A DNA stretch of 64,000 nucleotides from Microbacterium sp. Nx66 (GCF_904066215.1 NZ_LR880474.1:620001-684000), one strand, 5' to 3'. Positions 1 through 7,914 are shown, counted from the first letter of the stretch. A program made the numbers and translations. Notes: generated by a model not told the origin, from the letters alone.

Positions 1-47
1 CGGCCGGGATGAGTGACTTTCTCGGTGGCGTCCATGCGCGCCGTCTT

Positions 48-1916
48 TTAGGGCAGCACGATCTCGAATGCCGGGTCTCCGGGGGTCAGTACGCCGAGCA
101 ACTGCTTCAGGACGCCGAGGTCGCCGCGCACGTCCAGGCCCTCGGCGTCGAGGTCTCCGCCGGCGAGGCGGATGAGCCGCTCCTTGGTGAGGGTGAGATG
201 CAGTGCGGCATCTGTGGCGGGTTCGCGCTCGACGTAGACGAGCACGCCGTTGCGGAGCGTGACGTGGAACGAGCGGTCGAGATCACTGAGTGTGATGTCG
301 AATCCGAGGTCGAGGTCCCAGGCGCGCGGGCCGTCGACGGTGATCGCGACGGCATCGAACAGCTGTTCCGGGGTGAGCTGCGCTCGGATGGCTGGGGCGT
401 TGGTCACGGTCGGGGTACCGAAGTTTCCCTCGCGCAGTTCGGTCGCCCCGGAGAGGAAGAAGTTGCGCCAGGTGCCGTTCTCAGCGCCGTAGCCGAGCTG
501 CTCGAGGGTGTCGGCGTAGAGCGCCTTCGCTTCCGCATTGTTCTCCTCGGTGAAGACCGCGTGGTCGAGCAGTGTGGCCGCCCAGCGGAAGTCTCCCGAG
601 TCGAAGGCGGCGCGGGCGAGCTCGAGGACCCGGTCGATGCCTCCGATCGCGTCGACGTAGCGCTTCGCCTGCTCCTTCGGCGCGTGCGGCCAGAGCCGAG
701 CCGGGTTCCCGTCGAACCAGCCCATGTACCGCTGGTAGATGGCCTTTACGTTGTGGCTGACCGAGCCGTAGTAGCCGCGGGCGTGCCAGGCGTTCTCGAG
801 CGCGGGCGGCAGCTGGATCGCCTCGGCGATCTCGGCGCCCTGCATGCCCTGGTTCAGCATCCGCAGCGTCTGGTCGTGCAGGTACCCGTACAGGTCCCGC
901 TGCAGACCGAGGAACTCACGGATCTCCGCGTTGCCCCAGGTCGGCCAGTGGTGCGAGGTGAACACGACTTCGGCGTCGTCGCCGTAACGCTCGATGGCCT
1001 CGGTGAGGTACTGCGACCACACGTGCGGATCCCGCACGACCGCGCCCCGCAGGGTGAGCAGGTTGTGCAGCGTGTGCGTGGCGTTCTCCGCCATGCACAG
1101 CGCCCGGTACTTCGGGAAGTAGAAGTGCATCTCGCTGGGCGCCTCGGTGCCCGGCGCCATCTGGAATTCGATCTCCAGCCCGTCGACGGTGTGGGTCTGC
1201 CCCGTCTCGGTGATCTCCAGCGTCGGCGCGAGCAGGGTCGCCTCCCCGGTCGACGTCGTCTGTCCGAGACCGGCGCCGACTGCCCCCTGCGGGCCGCGTG
1301 CGAGTGCCGCGCCGTACATGTACCCGGCGCGCCGGCCCATCGCGGTGCCCGCGTAGACGTTCTCTGCCACCGCGTGCTCGACCATGCCCGCGGGGACGAT
1401 GATCTCGACCCCCGCGTCGACGTCGGCCTGTGAGACGATGCCCTGCACGCCGCCGAAGTGGTCGATGTGAGAGTGGGTGTGGATGACAGCGGTGATCTTG
1501 CGGTCACCGCGGTGACGCCGGTAGAGCGCCATCGCCGCGGCTGCGGTCTCCTTCGAGATCAGCGGGTCGATCACGATCACGCCGGTGTCGCCCTCGACGA
1601 ATGACATCACCGACAGGTCGAGCCCGCGGATCTGGTACAGGCCGGGCACGACCTCGAACAGGCCGTGCTTGGCGACCAGCGTGCTCTGGCGCCACAGGCT
1701 CGGGTTCACCGTCTCCGGAGCATCACCCTGCAAGAAGTCATAGGTGGACGCGTCCCAGATGATATCGCCGGCGGCGTTGCGGATCGCAGGCTCGTCTAGC
1801 GTGCCGATGAATCCTCGCTCGGCCGCCGCGAGATCCCGCTCATCGTCGAACGGGAGCCGTGCCTGCAGCTCTGCCTGCTGTTGCCGGATGGTCTCTGATG
1901 CGTCGCGCTGACCCAT
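48..1916 (-). CDS. Alkylsulfatase, metallo-beta-lactamase fold (SdsA1/BDS1 type)
   Basis: Predicted 622-aa sulfatase that hydrolyses primary alkyl sulfates such as SDS to alcohol plus sulfate. The N-terminal metallo-beta-lactamase domain carries the metal-binding motif THSHIDHFGG. A helical middle region (ENAWHARGYYGSVSHNVKA, then LWPHAPKEQAKRYV) matches the family's dimerisation domain, and the C-terminus looks like the SCP2-like lipid-binding domain. I chose the ATG at 1916 (protein MGQRDASE...), preceded by GGGAG. The open frame runs 34 codons further upstream, but that stretch is not family-like. No signal peptide is evident, unlike secreted SdsA1, so it may act in the cytoplasm. It could be core genome or the last gene outside the island. 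Confidence 0.9.
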   Translation of the reverse strand: MGQRDASETIRQQQAELQARLPFDDERDLAAAERGFIGTLDEPAIRNAAGDIIWDASTYDFLQGDAPETVNPSLWRQSTLVAKHGLFEVVPGLYQIRGLDLSVMSFVEGDTGVIVIDPLISKETAAAAMALYRRHRGDRKITAVIHTHSHIDHFGGVQGIVSQADVDAGVEIIVPAGMVEHAVAENVYAGTAMGRRAGYMYGAALARGPQGAVGAGLGQTTSTGEATLLAPTLEITETGQTHTVDGLEIEFQMAPGTEAPSEMHFYFPKYRALCMAENATHTLHNLLTLRGAVVRDPHVWSQYLTEAIERYGDDAEVVFTSHHWPTWGNAEIREFLGLQRDLYGYLHDQTLRMLNQGMQGAEIAEAIQLPPALENAWHARGYYGSVSHNVKAIYQRYMGWFDGNPARLWPHAPKEQAKRYVDAIGGIDRVLELARAAFDSGDFRWAATLLDHAVFTEENNAEAKALYADTLEQLGYGAENGTWRNFFLSGATELREGNFGTPTVTNAPAIRAQLTPEQLFDAVAITVDGPRAWDLDLGFDITLSDLDRSFHVTLRNGVLVYVEREPATDAALHLTLTKERLIRLAGGDLDAEGLDVRGDLGVLKQLLGVLTPGDPAFEIVLP

Positions 1917-2182
1917 GATGGTGCTCCCGTCTCCGAAGAACAGTTCACGACGAGTCTTGCGGTCACGAAAGACGGTGACAACCACCTTTCGTCTGAACCT
2001 TGTGCCGGCCGCTGTCACGCGGCATCCTGAGGTATCGGATCACCGCGGGCCCCCGCGGGTGTCCGGTTCTGGGGACGAGGCTGGGGAGGCCTCACGCGGG
2101 ATGCCTCATGGGTGGCGACTCCCTCGGTCGCACGTGCGGCATCCCGCACACCCGGACGGACGCTGGCTGATACCGTCGGCGC

Positions 2183-2824
2183 ATGCCCCGACGTATGGCG
2201 GACCCTGAGTTTCGACAGCAGCAGTGGGACGATCGCTATGCGCTGCACATCGCGCCGGTCAACGAGTACGTCGACGAACTGCGTGAGGTCGGCCGCGGGT
2301 GGGCGCCGTACGTCGCGCCCCTTCATGGTGGAGTCGAAGCGCGGGTGCTGAGCATTCTTCGCGATCCAGGGCCCGCGACGCAGGACGGCAAGGGTTCGGG
2401 CTTCATCTGCGTCGAGAACAACGACGGCAGCGCCGAGCTTCAGGCGGTCCTGCTCGAGCAAGCAGCGCTATCTCCGTACGAGCTGCTGCCGTGGAATGCG
2501 TACCCCTGGTACATCAACCGCGCCCCGAAGGCGGCTGAGCTGGATGCCGGCGTCCAGACGATCCTGCACCTGCTGGAACTCGCGCCGAGGCTGAAGGTCG
2601 TGCTACTCCAGGGTGGTGATGCGGATCACGCCTGGCGCCGGTTGCTTAGGCAGTCCCCTGAGATCGAGCGTGAGCGGGGTCTCACCGTCGTTCGGACGTT
2701 TCACCCTTCGCCGCAGGCTCTCTTCGTGCGGGATCTCGAGGAGAGAGCTGCACGCGTAAAGCGACGAGCCGACGCGTTCGTCGAGGTGGCAGGTCTGCTC
2801 GAGCCCGTGCGATCGACGCCATGA
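2183..2824 (+). CDS. Uracil-DNA glycosylase superfamily-like protein
   Basis: A 213-aa protein with the layout of uracil-DNA glycosylase-fold enzymes: ILRDPGPAT followed by GSGFICVENNDGSAE, then PWNAYPWYIN in the middle (W-N-x-x-P-W), an LLQGGDADHAW segment, and the C-terminal HPSP motif (TFHPSPQAL). These resemble the water-activating, uracil-pocket and DNA-intercalation loops of the superfamily. The exact subfamily and base specificity cannot be told from sequence alone. A TACCGT box ends 6 nt before the ATG, suggesting a leaderless transcript. A strong hairpin terminator follows the gene, so it is probably monocistronic. It could belong to the flanking chromosome or to the island's left part. 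Confidence 0.75.
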   Translation: MPRRMADPEFRQQQWDDRYALHIAPVNEYVDELREVGRGWAPYVAPLHGGVEARVLSILRDPGPATQDGKGSGFICVENNDGSAELQAVLLEQAALSPYELLPWNAYPWYINRAPKAAELDAGVQTILHLLELAPRLKVVLLQGGDADHAWRRLLRQSPEIERERGLTVVRTFHPSPQALFVRDLEERAARVKRRADAFVEVAGLLEPVRSTP

Positions 2825-2849
2825 CGGGCACGGGGAGCTCGCCACGCGA

Positions 2850-2892
2850 GCGCTGATGACCGTCCGGTAACGATGGTCATCAGCGCCTTTCG
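2850..2892 (+). terminator. Rho-independent terminator of the UDG-like gene
   Basis: Perfect 12-bp inverted repeat GCGCTGATGACC (2850-2861) and GGTCATCAGCGC (2875-2886) with a 13-nt loop, followed by CTTTCGC. It lies 26 nt after the stop codon of the UDG-like gene. Confidence 0.85.
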
Positions 2893-2972
2893 CGTCTCGC
2901 ACTGAGAACCGAAGGTGTCAGTAGGCGCTGATACGGTCAGCGTCGACATCAACCTGCTCGGAGAGGCATCCC

Positions 2973-3461
2973 TTGAACATCACAGCACCCAAGCTCGGCG
3001 CGACCATCGCACTTCTGGCACTCCTCGGCATCAGCGCCGTGGGGTGCGCATCTCCCGAACCGTCCAGCTCGTCGTCTGGCGGCGAGTCCTCCTCGTCCGA
3101 GACCGAGCAGGTCCAGGAGGAGGAAGCTCCGGAGCCGGTGAGTCTGGAGGGCTCCTGGAAGCAGAACAACTCCAACTCCGAGGACGCGTGGCAGGAGGCC
3201 ACGATCACCGGTGACACGATCGAGGTCCACTGGGTCGCCGACGGCGGTGACACGAAGTCGCTGTACTGGGCCGGCACCGTCGAGGTCCCGGCAGAGGGCG
3301 ACTCGTTCACCTTCGATTCGGCGAACGACACGTCCAAGACCGAGTCCTCGATCATGGCATCGAGCGACGCGACCAAGACGTTCACGTACGAGAACGACGA
3401 GCTCAGCTACGAGGTCACCGCGATGGGCACCACGATGACCGTGCGCCTCAGCCGCGAGTAA
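2973..3461 (+). CDS. Hypothetical lipoprotein, Ser-rich N-terminus
   Basis: A 162-aa predicted lipoprotein. A short charged start and hydrophobic stretch lead to a lipobox ISAVGC (Cys about residue 25), then a low-complexity Ser/Gly/Glu linker typical of exported actinobacterial lipoproteins. The remaining ~110 residues (GSWKQNNSNSEDAWQEATITGDTIEVHWV...) have alternating beta-type hydrophobicity and resemble small beta-barrel lipoproteins found in actinobacterial genomes and prophages. The start is TTG at 2973; GGAGAGG six nt upstream supports it, and no ATG is closer to a ribosome site. Function unknown. A terminator follows directly. Confidence 0.75.
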   Translation: MNITAPKLGATIALLALLGISAVGCASPEPSSSSSGGESSSSETEQVQEEEAPEPVSLEGSWKQNNSNSEDAWQEATITGDTIEVHWVADGGDTKSLYWAGTVEVPAEGDSFTFDSANDTSKTESSIMASSDATKTFTYENDELSYEVTAMGTTMTVRLSRE

Positions 3462-3483
3462 GCACTTCGCTCACTAGTCGGCA

Positions 3484-3525
3484 CAGCCCCCACGCTCTCG
3501 GAGCGAATGGGGGCTGTTCTGTTGC
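3484..3525 (+). terminator. Rho-independent terminator of the lipoprotein gene
   Basis: Nine-bp perfect stem CAGCCCCCA (3484-3492) and TGGGGGCTG (3508-3516), then the T-rich stretch TTCTGTTG. It sits about 20 nt after the lipoprotein stop codon. Confidence 0.9.
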
Positions 3526-3637
3526 AGTTGGTGGCTCGTTCCAGGCGAGTCCCGACGGACACATGGTGTCGCGAATCTTCAAGCACGCTGGTTCTCGCGC
3601 CCCGTAACGTCGAAGCCATGACAGGAAGAGGACACCG

Positions 3638-4051
3638 TTGAGCGCGTTGATGGGCGAAGAGATCAGGACCGCGGAGGTCAGTGGCGACATGAGGACGGCA
3701 AGAGGAACGTTCGAGGTGTCGCTCGAGCCCGCGGAGCACGATCAGGCGGGCATCCGCCGAATGGTCATCACCAAGACATGGCGGGGTGACCTTGCCGGGC
3801 AGGGGGCCGGGACGATGCTCGCAGCTGGCGATCCGGCAACCGGAAAGGCGGGCTATGTCGCCGTGGAAACCGTTGACGGCGAGCTCGACGGGTTGCGCGG
3901 AGGCTTCGCGTTCCAGCAGTTCGGAACGATGACGGCACCCGACCAACAGCTGCGCTACGAGATCGTGCCCGGCTCGGGAACCGCGGACCTGGCAGGAATC
4001 ACCGGAACGCTCGACCTCGAGATCATCGACGGGAACACCGCTACCTGTTGA
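3638..4051 (+). CDS. DUF3224 domain-containing protein
   Basis: A 137-aa protein resembling the DUF3224 family, small single-domain beta-barrels of unknown function related to allene-oxide-cyclase-like folds. The family-like core runs from GTFEVSLEPAE through ITKTWRGDLAGQGAGTML, AAGDPATGKAGYVAVETVDGEL, GLRGGFAFQQFGTM and the terminal GTGDL-type repeat (GSGTADLAGITGTLDLEI). The start is taken as TTG at 3638, because AGGAAGAGG (3622-3630) lies seven nt upstream; an in-frame ATG at 3650 is the alternative. It stands alone, with a terminator on its left and the convergent GIY-YIG cassette on its right. No function can be assigned. Confidence 0.8.
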   Translation: MSALMGEEIRTAEVSGDMRTARGTFEVSLEPAEHDQAGIRRMVITKTWRGDLAGQGAGTMLAAGDPATGKAGYVAVETVDGELDGLRGGFAFQQFGTMTAPDQQLRYEIVPGSGTADLAGITGTLDLEIIDGNTATC

Positions 4052-4110
4052 CCTACGCGCTGAGCTGACAGCACGGGTGAAGCGCAAGCGGCTCGCCTGT
4101 TGAAGGTGTC

Positions 4111-5223
4111 TCAGGCCTGACTGAGATTGCTCGCGGCTTCAGTCTGCTGGTCAGGCGCGGCGGCGTCGAAGACGCGCGTTCTGATGACCTGGTCGACGCC
4201 GACGAGGCCGGCGAGCTTCACTACATCGCGGCCGCCCATGATGCGGTTCAACATGAACTGCGGCGGGAAGAGGTCCAGCAGCGGGTTCTCACCGTCGAAC
4301 GACCGCGAGGTCCTGGCGGCGAAGATGCGCGTGGTGTCGAGAGCTCTGAAGCTGTCGATCGAGAGGATGGACGTTCGGGGATCGGGCCAGATCAACCGGT
4401 CCAGAGGCTTCGCACCGGTCCAGTGCTGCTTGATGCGCTTCATCACTCCGACCGAGGCGTTCGTCGCGCCGACATACGCCTGGCGGTACTCGTCGAGCAC
4501 CATGACGTAGAGGCCGGGCACCCCATCCCACTTCGTGAGATCGGTGACCTCGGTCATGCCCGGTTGGCTGGTGATTGCCGCCTGCAGCGCGGCATCGAAC
4601 TCGGCAGTGTCGAGGGAGGCGAAGTGCGCCATGTTGAGGTCGTAGTTCGCCAGTGCCAGCTCCTGGAGGAACGAGCACCATGCGTCTGTGTAGATGCGGT
4701 GGTCGGGGTCCTCGTATCTGTCGTCGATCGCGTCCCAGAGATACGGGTCCTCCTCGCGGTACCAGCGTTGCAGGGAGGAGCGCTTGTTGATCCGGGCGTA
4801 GGTCTCGCGCGACATGCGGAGGCCGAGCTCGCGGCTGCCGCGGACCTTGAGTCCGAAGTGCACGGCGCTTTCGACCGGACTGGTGCCTGCTCGGCGACCA
4901 CGCTGCGACGAGACGGCGACCCCCCAGATCTTCCGGGCTGGTCGCGGATGCCACCGGTGCCAGAAGAGCACGTGACCGGAGTCGACGAGCATCTGCAGGG
5001 ACGCGTTCGCGTCGGCGCCGATGTCGACGTTGAAGATCCGCGCAGGGTCGAACTCGAGATGCTCGCCCTCGGGGATGATGCTCTGCTGGTTCAGCTCCCA
5101 CGGATCAGCATCGAGCACTAGGTAGCCGGAGTCAGTCAGCTCTCGTCGCAGCTGTGCAGCGTGCTCGGTCGACGGCGCCCAGACGAGTGTCTCGCGCGGA
5201 GTAGCGGTGATCTCGAGTTCCAC
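4111..5223 (-). CDS. GIY-YIG-type nuclease-like protein with a large N-terminal region
   Basis: A 370-aa protein starting at a GTG 8 nt after the stop of the upstream GIY-YIG gene. The longer open frame upstream is out-of-frame sequence of that gene. Residues 234-330 look like a GIY-YIG domain: GLYVMV (237), AYVGAT (249), RIKQHW (263-268), then GENPLL (311) and FMLNRI (323), which could supply the Glu and Asn of the active site. The first 230 residues are unlike any family I recognise. They include an N-terminal alpha/beta stretch (ETLVWAPSTEHAAQLRREL) and a region rich in Trp and Tyr. It is probably translated with the two genes upstream. The pairing of two different GIY-YIG proteins suggests a nucleic-acid cutting role; the target is unknown. 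Confidence 0.65.
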   Translation of the reverse strand: MELEITATPRETLVWAPSTEHAAQLRRELTDSGYLVLDADPWELNQQSIIPEGEHLEFDPARIFNVDIGADANASLQMLVDSGHVLFWHRWHPRPARKIWGVAVSSQRGRRAGTSPVESAVHFGLKVRGSRELGLRMSRETYARINKRSSLQRWYREEDPYLWDAIDDRYEDPDHRIYTDAWCSFLQELALANYDLNMAHFASLDTAEFDAALQAAITSQPGMTEVTDLTKWDGVPGLYVMVLDEYRQAYVGATNASVGVMKRIKQHWTGAKPLDRLIWPDPRTSILSIDSFRALDTTRIFAARTSRSFDGENPLLDLFPPQFMLNRIMGGRDVVKLAGLVGVDQVIRTRVFDAAAPDQQTEAASNLSQA

Positions 5224-5231
5224 GATGGCGT

Positions 5232-5837
5232 TCAGCCCTCGGGGCGCCACGCGGCGGCCTCGGCGGCCATCGCGGCTCGAGCAGCCGAGAGCCGGGGGAG
5301 CCTGCCGGGGTTCTTGTCCAAGTTGATCGGTGGTGTGAGGCGCACGATGACGCTGGTCTCGACGTCGCCGAGCGGGACCCGCATGTCCGCTGGCGCCGGC
5401 CAGACAGAGAGCTGGAGGCGCGCGTGCATCCACTCGTTGAGGCGTGCGTCGCCGCCGTCGGCAAGGGCGTAGTTCGCGAAGCGCTCCGGCTTCGCGAGGT
5501 TGCGCGGGACCGCATGCAGATCGAGGAAGTCGCGCAGGAGGGCGGCGAACGACCGCCGGACCGTGGACCCGCCGGTGCGGGGCTTGGACTTCGGGTTCGT
5601 GGCGAAGTGACCGTTCAGGTCGCGCGAGACCAGGCTCTCCTCGGCCTTGCCGACGTACAGGGGATGATCCGGAGCCGGCTCAAGCTGGAGATCCCGCCAG
5701 GCCTGCTCGTCGCCGTAGATGGCGTACAGTCCGGGACGGGCGGGGACGAGTTGCGCGGCCTCCATGATCGCCCAGCGCTCTCCGGTGAGCGCGGCGACGG
5801 CAGGATTGGTGAGGTCGTGCAGGGAGTCAGCGCTCAC
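5232..5837 (-). CDS. GIY-YIG nuclease-family protein
   Basis: A 201-aa protein whose first half is a recognisable GIY-YIG domain: GLYAIYG (from residue 36), PLYVGKA (59-65), a conserved Arg and His in SRDLNGHF (71-78), and TGGSTVRRSFAALL (88-101), a stretch seen in small stand-alone GIY-YIG enzymes. Near the C-terminus DVETSVIVRLTPPINLDKNPG supplies the candidate catalytic Glu and the Asn of the family. All key residues therefore appear present. The GTG start at 5837 overlaps the upstream stop by four bases (GTGA), indicating coupled translation. It is the middle gene of a three-gene cassette. Such proteins occur in repair, restriction, homing and defence; context here favours a defence or mobile-element role, by inference. 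Confidence 0.75.
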   Translation of the reverse strand: MSADSLHDLTNPAVAALTGERWAIMEAAQLVPARPGLYAIYGDEQAWRDLQLEPAPDHPLYVGKAEESLVSRDLNGHFATNPKSKPRTGGSTVRRSFAALLRDFLDLHAVPRNLAKPERFANYALADGGDARLNEWMHARLQLSVWPAPADMRVPLGDVETSVIVRLTPPINLDKNPGRLPRLSAARAAMAAEAAAWRPEG

Positions 5838-6031
5838 GCCGAGGTCCTGCCGAAGTGCGCACGAACCTCGTCGGCCTGCTCGGGGGTCAGCTCCCAGCGC
5901 TGGTTCTTCAAGTGGTCGGGGTAGCGCTCGCGCAGATAGCGGCGCACAGTGATGCCGGGCCGATCACCGTCGTTGTGACCGAGTTCGCGGCCGAGCTCGG
6001 CGGGGGTGATGACGTCGTGCGATGCGCTCAT
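5834..6031 (-). CDS. Small predicted DNA-binding protein heading the GIY-YIG cassette
   Basis: A 65-aa protein starting MSASHDVITPAELGREL. Its pattern (TPAELGRELGHN..., ITVRRYLRERYPDHLKN, WELTPEQADEVRAHF) resembles a small helix-turn-helix or winged-helix module of the kind that precedes nuclease domains in some actinobacterial proteins and resembles the DNA-binding end of Lsr2-like proteins. The ATG at 6031 is chosen because everything upstream in frame is non-homologous in character. Its stop overlaps the GTG of the next GIY-YIG gene, so all three cassette genes look like one translational unit. It may target or regulate the nucleases; that is inference. Confidence 0.6.
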   Translation of the reverse strand: MSASHDVITPAELGRELGHNDGDRPGITVRRYLRERYPDHLKNQRWELTPEQADEVRAHFGRTSA

Positions 6032-6110
6032 GAGGTCATCATGCACGATGCCCTCGTTGACCGCATTCCCACGGATTGTCCTCGAAGGTCGGCAGTGTCC
6101 CGGGTTGTTC

Positions 6111-6761
6111 TCAGTGCTGCAGGCCATCTTCTCGCTGAGGTGCGGAGGAGCCAGCAAGACCATACCGATCGAGGTGCACACCGCGAAGCTCGGGGAAGGC
6201 ATCGGAGACGCGCTTCGGTGGCGCGGGAGTCCGCGGCACCTTCGGGGCGGGGGTGTGCTGAGCCGCACTCTGCAAGCTGGACCGAACCATGTGCGAGGTG
6301 AACTGTCGCGGCCGCATCATCAGCCGGCCGTTCCATGCGGGACCGAGATCGATGAGGTGATGGTCGGAGGAGACGATCACGTCCGCGTCGACGGCGGGGT
6401 CCTTCGCGAGGGCGAGGATGTTATTGTCCTCGTGATTCCCGATGGCATAGTCGCGGACGACCGGGTCCACGATCGCGCCTCCGGAGTCGTCGCAGGCCTC
6501 GGCGACGAACTCGATGTACTTGGCCGTGGTTCGTTCAGACTGCCCGGAGGCGATCATCAGGCGGTGGACGTTCCGCAGGATGTGCGGCGAGGTGAACAAA
6601 CGCACCTGCTGATCGAACGCGAGCGAGAGAGCGTCGGATGCCGCCGAAGGGGAGGGGAGCTTGTCGGGGAGCAGCATTCCGGTGCCGCTACGGATGTGGT
6701 CGAGGTAGACGTTGATGTCGTAGACGACCGCGATCCGAGGGCGCTCCCGCTGGCTGTTCAT
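6111..6761 (-). CDS. PIN-domain toxin of a toxin-antitoxin pair
   Basis: A 216-aa PIN-fold protein, a family of Mg-dependent ribonucleases. It opens with a beta-strand ending in the first catalytic Asp (IAVVYDINVYLDHI), has an NHEDNNILALA segment in the position of the central acidic residues, and VIVSSDHHLIDLG for the late Asp cluster. About 55 residues past the PIN core are Pro-rich and probably disordered. The ATG at 6761 overlaps the antitoxin stop (ATGA), the usual layout of VapBC-like pairs. The toxin is longer than typical VapC (about 130-140 aa). The open frame upstream of this start is antitoxin and non-coding sequence in another frame. Confidence 0.85.
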   Translation of the reverse strand: MNSQRERPRIAVVYDINVYLDHIRSGTGMLLPDKLPSPSAASDALSLAFDQQVRLFTSPHILRNVHRLMIASGQSERTTAKYIEFVAEACDDSGGAIVDPVVRDYAIGNHEDNNILALAKDPAVDADVIVSSDHHLIDLGPAWNGRLMMRPRQFTSHMVRSSLQSAAQHTPAPKVPRTPAPPKRVSDAFPELRGVHLDRYGLAGSSAPQREDGLQH

Positions 6762-7003
6762 GAGGTTCCCAAGTCCTCGATGAGCTTGAGCGTTTCCTCG
6801 GTCGTGTAGACCTTGCCGCCGCGCTCTTCGAGCATCTCGGCGTGCAGATCGTTCATCTGCTGGACGCGGAGCTTCTTCTTGAACTCCTTCATGGCGACGC
6901 GCAGGAATTCGCTGCGGTTGCCGCCGCCGAACGCATCGGCGAGCTCCTGGAGCAAAGGGACGTCCGTCTCTTCGACGGCGAAACTGATCGGTCGTGCAGC
7001 CAT
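6758..7003 (-). CDS. RHH-type antitoxin, partner of the PIN toxin
   Basis: An 81-aa protein. The N-terminal half (ISFAVEETDVPLLQELADAF, then GGNRSEFLRVAMKEF) follows the ribbon-helix-helix pattern of DNA-binding antitoxins: one strand, a short helix, a Gly/Asn turn, a second helix. The C-terminal half (EMLEERGGKVYTTEETLKLIEDL) would be the toxin-wrapping part. The ATG at 7003 has GGAGG seven nt upstream. Its stop overlaps the toxin start by four bases. Two copies of a 9-bp sequence lie just upstream and are a likely autoregulatory operator. Confidence 0.8.
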   Translation of the reverse strand: MAARPISFAVEETDVPLLQELADAFGGGNRSEFLRVAMKEFKKKLRVQQMNDLHAEMLEERGGKVYTTEETLKLIEDLGTS

Positions 7004-7021
7004 TCGAGGCCTCCAAGCGTG

Positions 7022-7041
7022 TTAGTAATGCATTAGTAATG
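7022..7041. promoter_or_regulatory. Candidate antitoxin operator: tandem TTAGTAATG, 11-bp period
   Basis: TTAGTAATG occurs at 7022-7030 and again at 7033-7041, spaced one helical turn, 19 nt upstream of the antitoxin ATG on the minus strand. RHH antitoxins typically bind such paired sites over their own promoter. The assignment is inference from position and spacing. Confidence 0.55.
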
Positions 7042-7153
7042 GTACGTCGAGAGGTCGACATCGACAAGAGTGGTCTCGAATCCCGCACGCAGTTCGCGGG
7101 ATATCGGCCACCATTGCGATTCGGCTTAGATGCTGGCTGATATGTTCGGCGGC

Positions 7154-7501
7154 ATGGCCCGCAAAATCGTGCATCAGCTCGTCGACGACATCGACGGAGA
7201 AGTCCTGGAAGTCGGATCCGGCGAGGCGGTGACCTTCTCCCTGAACGGCACCGCGTACGAGATCGATCTGTCCGAGAAGAACGCAGCAGCGTTGCGAGAG
7301 GCCTTTGAGCCGTGGATCGCGGCAGCCCGCCGGGTGTCCGCCGGCGGTACTCGCGGAGGCCGTGGGCGCCGGAACTCGCAGGGCGCCGCCAAGCGCGACC
7401 TCTCGGCAATCCGCGCGTGGGCGAAGGAGAACGGTCACCAGGTCTCCGACCGCGGCCGCGTCCCCGACGCGGTGCAGCAGGCGTACGACGCCGCGCACTG
7501 A
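7154..7501 (+). CDS. lsr2: Lsr2-family nucleoid-associated protein
   Basis: A 115-aa Lsr2 homologue, the actinobacterial functional counterpart of H-NS that bridges AT-rich and foreign DNA. The N-terminal oligomerisation domain (MARKIVHQLVDDIDGEV, then VTFSLNGTAYEIDLSEKNAAALREAFEPWIAAAR) and the C-terminal DNA-binding domain (RDLSAIRAWAKENGHQVSDRGRVPDAVQQAYDAAH) are both complete; a Gly/Arg-rich linker joins them. The DNA-binding domain contains SDRGR in place of the RGR AT-hook-like minor-groove motif. ATG 7154 fits the family start. TATGTT ends 7 nt upstream, so the mRNA may be leaderless. As it sits inside an accessory island, it may be an element-borne extra copy that silences the element. 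Confidence 0.92.
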   Translation: MARKIVHQLVDDIDGEVLEVGSGEAVTFSLNGTAYEIDLSEKNAAALREAFEPWIAAARRVSAGGTRGGRGRRNSQGAAKRDLSAIRAWAKENGHQVSDRGRVPDAVQQAYDAAH

Positions 7502-7508
7502 GGCCGCC

Positions 7509-7907
7509 GTGGGAGAGGCGCGCGGGTTCGAGCAGGGGACGAACTGGAAGGCGAAGAACGCCGCGAGTATCCGTCTGCGCGTCGGCGACGGAAAGAAGCA
7601 CCCGGTTCGTTCCTCTGATGGCGCCCCGCGGCTTACGTCTGAGGAGCAGCGGCGAGCGGACGTCCTGCGTGAGCAGGAGCGTGAACGCATCGCGAAAGAG
7701 CGCCAGGCGCGCGCGGGGCGCGCACGTGGGCAACGGCGTGAGGCCGGGCTCGACGCACGCCATGCTGAGCGCGATCACACACCAAAGGGGTGGGTGCCGG
7801 CGAACCGGCGAGGGTACGTCGATCCGCTCTCGCAGGCAGCTGATCCACGGCCGACGGCGCCGCTCAAGAAGAAGAAGTTCCGTCGCGGCCGCCGCGAGCT
7901 ACAGTAG
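7509..7907 (+). CDS. Small basic hypothetical protein downstream of lsr2
   Basis: A 132-aa protein starting at GTG 7509 (GAGG five nt upstream), 7 nt after the lsr2 stop and probably cotranscribed with it. It is strikingly basic: a long Arg/Lys/Glu-rich helix in the middle (SEEQRRADVLREQERERI, AKERQARAGRARGQRREAG) and a Lys/Arg cluster at the end (PLKKKKFRRGRREL). A short motif GWVPANRRGYVDPLSQ near the C-terminus is the most conserved-looking part. I do not recognise the family. Composition suggests nucleic-acid binding, and location suggests a link with Lsr2; both are inference. Confidence 0.55.
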   Translation: MGEARGFEQGTNWKAKNAASIRLRVGDGKKHPVRSSDGAPRLTSEEQRRADVLREQERERIAKERQARAGRARGQRREAGLDARHAERDHTPKGWVPANRRGYVDPLSQAADPRPTAPLKKKKFRRGRRELQ

Positions 7908-7914
7908 CTGAATC

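Noticed and set aside
6111..7778. Very long minus-strand open frame (555 aa) covering the PIN toxin, antitoxin and Lsr2 region
   Set aside because: Only its last 216 residues are PIN-like; the rest is antiparallel or out-of-frame reading of the antitoxin, lsr2 and the basic gene, without family resemblance.
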